Shown here: piece after piece, positions 58,838-64,000 of the stretch
How the letters are laid out: every line of letters begins with the position of its first letter
Numbering within the stretch: the stretch's first letter is position 1
Origin: Trema orientale
Taxonomy: Eukaryota; Streptophyta; Magnoliopsida; Rosales; Cannabaceae
Reading direction: 5' to 3'
DNA: 64,000 nucleotides
NCBI GenBank assembly: GCA_002914845.1
Contig: JXTC01000492.1
Coordinates: forward strand, 86,772-150,771
Translations under genes and position numbers: made by a program
The notes under the pieces: generated by a model
Told to the model about the DNA's origin: nothing
The model's database searches: none
The model's input: the letters and a program-made list of their open reading frames with translations, nothing else

Positions 58838-59266
58838 TTAGGCTACATCAATTAATTTTGCCCAATCCTTTTGATTAGCACTCACAAAGTGTCTCAAGTT
58901 TAGCTTGAGCAAGGCATTTAACCTCTCCGTTTGGCCATCACTTTGGGGGTGAAAGCTAGTAGAAAAGTTCAAGTTTGAACCCATCAACTTGAACAATTTT
59001 ATCCAAAATCTTCCAGTGAATCGAGGGTCACGATCACTAACTATATTCGACGGAACACCCCAGAGTTTTGTGACATGTTTCATAAAGAACCGTGTGGTCT
59101 CATCGGCGGGACAATCAGGTGAAGCAGGTATGAAGGTGGCGTACTTACTGAAGCGAACAACCACCACTATAATACTGCCAAAGCTCTCTGACTTAGGCAG
59201 TCTCGTGATAAAATCTATGGAGACACTCTCCCATGGCCTCTCAGGAATGGGGAGAGGTTCCAACAA
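58838..59266 (-). pseudogene. Chromovirus integrase core
   Basis: This 142-residue open segment contains PERPWESVSIDFITRLPKSE (first Asp), VPSNIVSDRDPRFTGRFW (second Asp) and FSTSFHPQSDGQTERLNALL (catalytic Glu), the D,D-35-E triad of a retroviral-type integrase. A TAG after LIDVA ends it at 58838. The following sequence (ESTGKSPFVIVMGQQPMTPY) continues in the same direction toward the C-terminal segment. Confidence 0.88.
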
Positions 59267-59572
59267 TCTGCCCAGTGATTATTGATCCACCTTGTCTTGT
59301 TGGCACATAAGACTTGCCAACAAGACAAGTTCGTACATAGGCTTCAACATCATCCCTCAGCTAAGGCTAATAGTAGATAGCTTTGATAAGAGCAAGAGTG
59401 CGTTTCTAACCTAAGTGACCAGCCCACAAAGAATCGTAGCACTATTTGATAAGCTCTTTTCTTAAGTTTCCCCCACTTATGCACATAGAGTCGGTTGCCT
59501 TTGGCGTAGAGAAGTCCATTGCTCAGCTAAAAGCATCTCGTTTTTCCTTCCTTTACTAAGGGTAGCAGACTC
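59267..59572 (-). pseudogene. Chromovirus integrase zinc-finger region
   Basis: Minus-strand islands GLLYAKGNRLYV and DSLWAGHLG, then RDDVEAYVRTCLV, mark the HHCC zinc finger before the core. A frameshift lies after GKLKK. A short duplicated CTTGTCTTGTTGGCA-like stretch near 59300-59325 shifts the frame between the finger and the core. Confidence 0.75.
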
Positions 59573-60100
59573 TGTAACACCCCCTATCTTAACTATATCA
59601 CTATATAGGTCAAACTAGGAAGTATTATTCTTTATTACATCATAATTTTAGTTTTGACAAAATGGTGGGCAAATTCAAACTTTTTTTTGAAATTCTAAAA
59701 TGAAAGAAGTTGCATGGCATTATTTTTTTTTAGTGTCTTTACAAAATATACAACCAAAAATATATCAGTTTATCTTGCCATCAGGCAGTAATATTTGTAA
59801 CACATTAAAATATTAAAATACAAAAATATCGCCCACAAGTCAAGCTCGTCTATATCTGTATGATCATAGCGACGAGAAAGTGTGCTAGTCAACCAGCAAC
59901 TCTACATATCATATATCTCCTCACCTATATCACAGGAACTAAATGAGCTAATGCTAAGTAAGTAAAGATCATGCATGCTCGTGAACGTGTTTCATGCATA
60001 AACTTTATTGAAATTCTCATTGTACTCTTTCTTTCATAACTTTTCATTTTGATGCACTTTTCTTAGATAACATTTCTTCATAGGGTCTTTGAGTACACTA

Positions 60101-60310
60101 CAAAGCCGCGGCAGTCGATAGGCTGTGCCCACCTATGCGGGAAGGAAATACATGGCCAATGCAAACCATACCTACCCAACACAGACCGACTAGGTAATAC
60201 ATGTCACATAACTTATAATACAATGTTCAGTCCCGGCAGTCGGTAAGCCATGCCCACCTATGCAGGAAAGATGCATGTGCAAACTATACCTACCAAATAC
60301 AGATAGATCA
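60101..60310. repeat. Two ~125-bp repeats within the solo LTR
   Basis: CGGCAGTCGATAGGCTGTGC and CGGCAGTCGGTAAGCCATGC (60109 and 60234) are each followed by CCACCTATGC(G/A)GGAA and a CATACCTACC-type block. Confidence 0.8.
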
Positions 60311-60439
60311 AATAATGTACTTAAAATATATCTCGTAAAATTAGTATAATGATACTATTTTAAATCCAATGCGTGGAAGACTTCACTTCTTTGAAAATCA
60401 TGCTTAAATGATCGTGTCATGCTTATGTCTTTCATGAAC

Positions 60440-60770
60440 TTACAATAACTCTAGAAATAACATATTATTAATATAATAAACACAATCATGTAGAAAAATA
60501 TTTGGTATTTACTAGTATCCTTGTGAGGCAGTTAAAATAAATCTTTACTTACAACAACTATAGGAATAATATATAATTAATATAATACACACAATCATGT
60601 AAAAAAATATTTGGTATTTACTAATGTCTTTGTGAAGCAGTTAAAATAAATCTTTACTTACAATAATTATAGGATTAACATATAATTAATATAATACACG
60701 CAATCATGTAGGAAAACATCTGGTATTTACTAGTGTCATTGTGCAGCAGTTAAAATAAATCTTTACTGAC
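60440..60770. repeat. Three ~109-bp tandem repeats within the solo LTR
   Basis: Units centred on TTTGGTATTTACTA (60501, 60610, 60719) share AATATAATA(A/C)AC(A/G)CAATCATGTA and CAGTTAAAATAAATCTTTAC with few differences. Confidence 0.88.
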
Positions 60771-63295
60771 TTTGTGTCCGATAGAAAAGATAGTAAAAAG
60801 GATTAGTGTCCTCTATGGCAAGGTGTGCGGAAGACTTGATATCAATTTTATTACTAGAATGATCACTATAATGTAAAATACTTAAAGAAAACGACCACAA
60901 GACTTAAATCACAATTTTCATAAAATCAGGAAACTTAATCACAATATTAGGTATGTAATAGCCAATGACTAGCACTGAAAACTTATTAAAATCATTAAAA
61001 CATTAATGCTAGTTCCTTAGTACAAAAATGATCCAAAATGGCACATAATTTCGTAAAAACTAGTCCATTTGCTTCTAAATGGTACCATTTGGTTTTATAA
61101 ATATTTGGACAGCACCTCTCCTATTTTTAGGATATTCCCACATCTTTTAAATCATGGTTTAGACCTGCAATAAAAATTGACAAGCCAATTCTCACATATA
61201 CACATCAAAGAGGATCATTTAGAACAACCTAAGTGCATATGAATTCCTTTCAGTTTAGACAAAGTTTAAACTTACTTTTACATTTGTATATCATCACAAC
61301 CAGCAAGTAAATAGATGTAATATAGATAAAAGGATCAATGTCTTCTACATTCTAAGTAAAAAAATCAAATTACAAGTGTAGACAACTTATTCTAACAATA
61401 AAAACACTTGAATCCACAAATAGTAAACTTTGGGGCTTTAAGTCTAACTTTAATCCTCTATTAGAATTCTATGTTTCCAGAAATATATAAGGTTTCCTAG
61501 GACCTTTATTTATCAAATAAAAGCTTTGATTTAAGAGCTAAAGCAAAAGAAATAAATTACCAATTCTAAATTCCACAAAAAGCTCACATTGACTAGTTTG
61601 AACTTTTGTTGAAGCTCTTGCCTTCTACTTCCACAAAACTGATTTCTACGGCTTAGAAATAAACTTTAGGACTCAAGAGGACCTAGAAAAACTCTTACTT
61701 AAGTTGCAGTAAGTGGAGAATTTCAATTAGAAAACAACACTAAAGAAGAAGAACTAGTAGACTCACCTTGACTAGTTTGGACCTATCTTGCTTTCTAGAG
61801 CTCCAACTTGAGTTCTACCACTTGAAAACTCTTAGATATGGCTAAGGGAAGTTGAGAGAAGCCTAGATAGTGGTTGGAGTGGTTCAAGTCGTGGCTGGAG
61901 AGAAAAAAGAAGGAAGTGACCAGATTTGGTCCAAAATTAATGTTTAATAGCTAAGAAAAGGCATAACTTAAATTCTAAGGGGTATTTTCGGTATTTCATA
62001 CCCTAAATTTCTATTTGTCCGGCTTTAAATCATTCTTAGCTTACTCACCACGTTATTGGCCATTCTTATATACTCAAGTGTAGACCAAAATGGTGAAACC
62101 TAGCTTAGAAGATGAAATCTAGTCATACTTTGACCTATCATCCCATATGGCCAATCTTATTATAATCTGGTAGAACCTAGCCCCATAACCAATCATTAAA
62201 TATAAAAATAAGTCCATTAGACTCCAATTAATAATACAAACATAGCATCAACGCCTAATTAATAGAATGCACAAAAATAACATTTTGGAATTCAGTATAA
62301 TGAATGCCACCTTGTGCGTACGTGGAACCAACATTTTGGAAAATACTAGAAATAAGTTCTACACATTAAATAAAAGCTATTTGACATATTAAACGCACTG
62401 TGAATTTAGATCCGAAAAGCGTAAAAAAATACATTTTACCAAAAAAATACCATTTAACCAAATTATCAGCAAACATGATTATCATGCGTATGCACATTGT
62501 ATTGTATTAACGAATTTCCTTTTACACACCAAGCTCTCTCTCTGAGGGTACTGAGCTTTTACACTACATGAGAATACTTCGACAAACGTTAGTACAATAA
62601 TACATATCTGATGCAATAGAGTCCAATCTAAATGCAGCCAACAAAAGCCCAAGTCCAATGATGTCCAATGTCATTTTTCTTGAAGATAAGCCAGCCCATT
62701 TCGGTTTGATGGTCCAAGAAGTACTTAAGGCCCACAAATTTGTTTTTTAGCAGCCCACCACTTATTATCATGTTTCTACCAGCCATTTAGTTAATTAGAA
62801 ATATTGTATCTAGTCCTAAAAATACTATAGTTATTTTTAGTAGTCAAACAGGTCAAAAAACGTGGTACAAGGTCTGTATTGATGTTTGTGTTGTTCTGGA
62901 ACTTTAAATCAGACTATTCCTATTCTTGGAGGGTTATTCCAAGTATTAAGCAAGAGAATTCCGAAAACTAATCAGACTTTTGATCAATATTCAGTTTCCC
63001 AACTTTTACCTTTGTGGTTCTCTCTTTTAGTTTCTTATCTCTTGGGAGGATTCCTTTGAGTGGTGAGCTAAACCCCAATTCTTATCTTTAAGGTGGTGAA
63101 TTCTTATCCTTAAAGTGGTGAATTTTATTTTACTTTACCTTTTTATTCCTAGAACGGTATCAATATCGAAAGCATTTAACAATAAGGAATGAGCAATTTA
63201 ACATAAAATTGATACTAGTTACTTGATATGTCTATTATGCAATATGAACATTTTTTTATTGGCATATTATGCATGTCAGAATCTTGGGCATTACA

Positions 63296-63893
63296 GGCTC
63301 TTTGCAAGAACATTGTATTCTAGCCCTTCCTTAATTTTCTCCATTAAGGTGCTATCAGGCCTACCTAGGGCGGCCAGCTCCGCCTTTCTACTTTGGGTGT
63401 CCGCCACCACATTGGGCTTCCTAGGCTTGTATTCAAACTTATAGTCGAATTTTGCCAAGAAGTTTTGCCACCGAGCTTGCTTAGGACTCAACTTCTTCTA
63501 AGTTTGGAAGTAGCTTATGGCTACGTTGTCGGTCATGATCGTGAAGTGAGTACCCAACAAGTAGTGCCGCCACACCCTTATGCAATTGATGATGGCAGTC
63601 ATCTCTTTTTCTTGCACCATGTAGTGTCTCTTGGTGTCATTGAGCTTGCGGCTTTCGTAAGTAATGGGATGCCCCTCTTGCATTAGTACACCACCAATAG
63701 CAAAGTCGGAGGCATCCATGTGAAGCTCATATGCCTTAGAGTGATCAAACAAGCTAGGAACTGGCTCCTCGCTCACCACCCTCTTCAAGTCTTCGAATGA
63801 AGCTTGACACTTGGGTGTCCACTCCCAAGATATGTTCTTCTTGAGCAGGTTAGTAAGTGGGCTGCTCTCCCTGAGTAGGACTTCATGAACCAC
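63296..63893 (-). pseudogene. Chromovirus RNase H
   Basis: Catalytic positions are visible: YELHMDASDFAIGGVLMQEG (Asp), RHYMVQEKEMTAI (Glu), TIMTDNVAISYFQT (Asp). A TAG follows FQT, then SPKQARWQNFLAKFDYKFEY and NVVADTQSRKAELA in the same frame. The solo LTR interrupts just after NVLAKS. The domain degrades template RNA during reverse transcription. Confidence 0.85.
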
Positions 63894-64000
63894 CTATAGT
63901 AGTTCACAGGTCCGAGGAAGGATCTCAATTTTGGCACCTCAGCGGGAGGTTCCCATTCTTGGATGGCTTGCACCTTGGCCTCATCCATCATAAGCTTACC
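63785..64000 (-). pseudogene. Chromovirus reverse transcriptase thumb (partial)
   Basis: From the window edge: MMDEAKVQAIQEWEPPAEVP and KLRSFLGPVNYYRWFMKSYS, the conserved gypsy RT thumb (KVxAIxEWPxP...LRxFLGxxNYYRxF). A frameshift near 63860 moves the reading to SPLTNLLKK of the next segment. The catalytic YxDD region lies outside the window. Confidence 0.82.

Larger units (their letters stand above)
59573..63295. mobile_element. 3.7-kb solo LTR (or LTR-only insert) in chromovirus pol
   Basis: The insert begins TGTAACACCCCC and ends GGGCATTACA, so its ends are TG...CA. It is flanked by GACTC (59568-59572) and GGCTC (63296-63300), a 5-bp TSD with one mismatch. Pol reads up to it on both sides (LAKS on the right, continuing LLPLVKEGK on the left). 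Length 3723 bp, no coding domains. Internal 125-bp and 109-bp tandem repeats are typical of long LTRs of Tekay/Del- or Tat-type gypsy families. Orientation uncertain. Confidence 0.8.
57476..64000 (-). mobile_element. Chromodomain-bearing Ty3/gypsy element (chromovirus), 3' part
   Basis: On the minus strand from the right edge the order is reverse transcriptase thumb, RNase H, a 3.7-kb solo LTR insertion, integrase zinc finger and core, integrase C-terminus, chromodomain, polypurine tract and a 649-bp 3' LTR. That is gypsy order (RT-RH-IN), and the chromodomain places it among chromoviruses. The 5' half lies beyond the window. Several stops and frameshifts make this copy inactive. It lies within GH1 intron 3 if the gene continues. 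Confidence 0.88.

Noticed and set aside
60101..60770. CRISPR-like or satellite array
   Set aside because: Repeats are contiguous 109-125 bp tandem units without unique spacers, inside an LTR of a plant retrotransposon.

Overview
The window looks like AT-rich nuclear DNA of a flowering plant, almost certainly a dicot. A broken TIR-NBS-LRR (TNL) resistance gene is present, and this class is essentially missing from grasses. The rest is dominated by plant-type LTR retrotransposons, LINEs, MITEs and a PIF/Harbinger transposon. I see no prokaryotic or organellar features, no CRISPR, and no rRNA or tRNA gene. Species cannot be named from sequence alone.

Layout. 1-596: 3' end of a LINE on the + strand. 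600-4320: AT-rich sequence with a ~134-bp tandem repeat and a zinc-knuckle remnant. 4323-5755: solo LTR of an Athila-like Ty3/gypsy family. 5780-22852: a large nest. One Ty1/copia element (- strand) lies head to head with a second (+ strand). The second has a 1.65-kb solo LTR in its integrase and a whole gag-protease-only Athila-like element in its 3' LTR. 24453-29470: TNL pseudogene on the - strand, with a TIR stub, LRR exons and C-JID but no NB-ARC. 30475-32717: gypsy LTR. 32718-41100: decayed copia element (- strand) carrying a PIF/Harbinger transposon (37724-40252). 41490-43560: two direct copies of a ~1.1-kb repeat. 43926-55776: first three exons of a GH1 beta-glucosidase gene, with a second intron of about 11.4 kb. 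57476-64000: chromovirus on the - strand, interrupted by a 3.7-kb solo LTR and running off the right edge.

The best candidate for a functional host gene is the GH1 gene. Exons 1 (43926-44108), 2 (44224-44293) and 3 (55718-55776) are open, in phase, and flanked by GT/AG sites. Intron 2 holds a near full-length LINE, itself hit by an 8-bp-TSD hAT element and a 9-bp-TSD Mutator-type MITE, and then an inverted-repeat element with an 80-bp minisatellite. Intron 3 is entered by the chromovirus, so any later exons lie outside the window.

I found no convincing new biochemical system. The unusual content is structural: a readable insertion history, an expanded-intron gene, and several clean target-site duplications.
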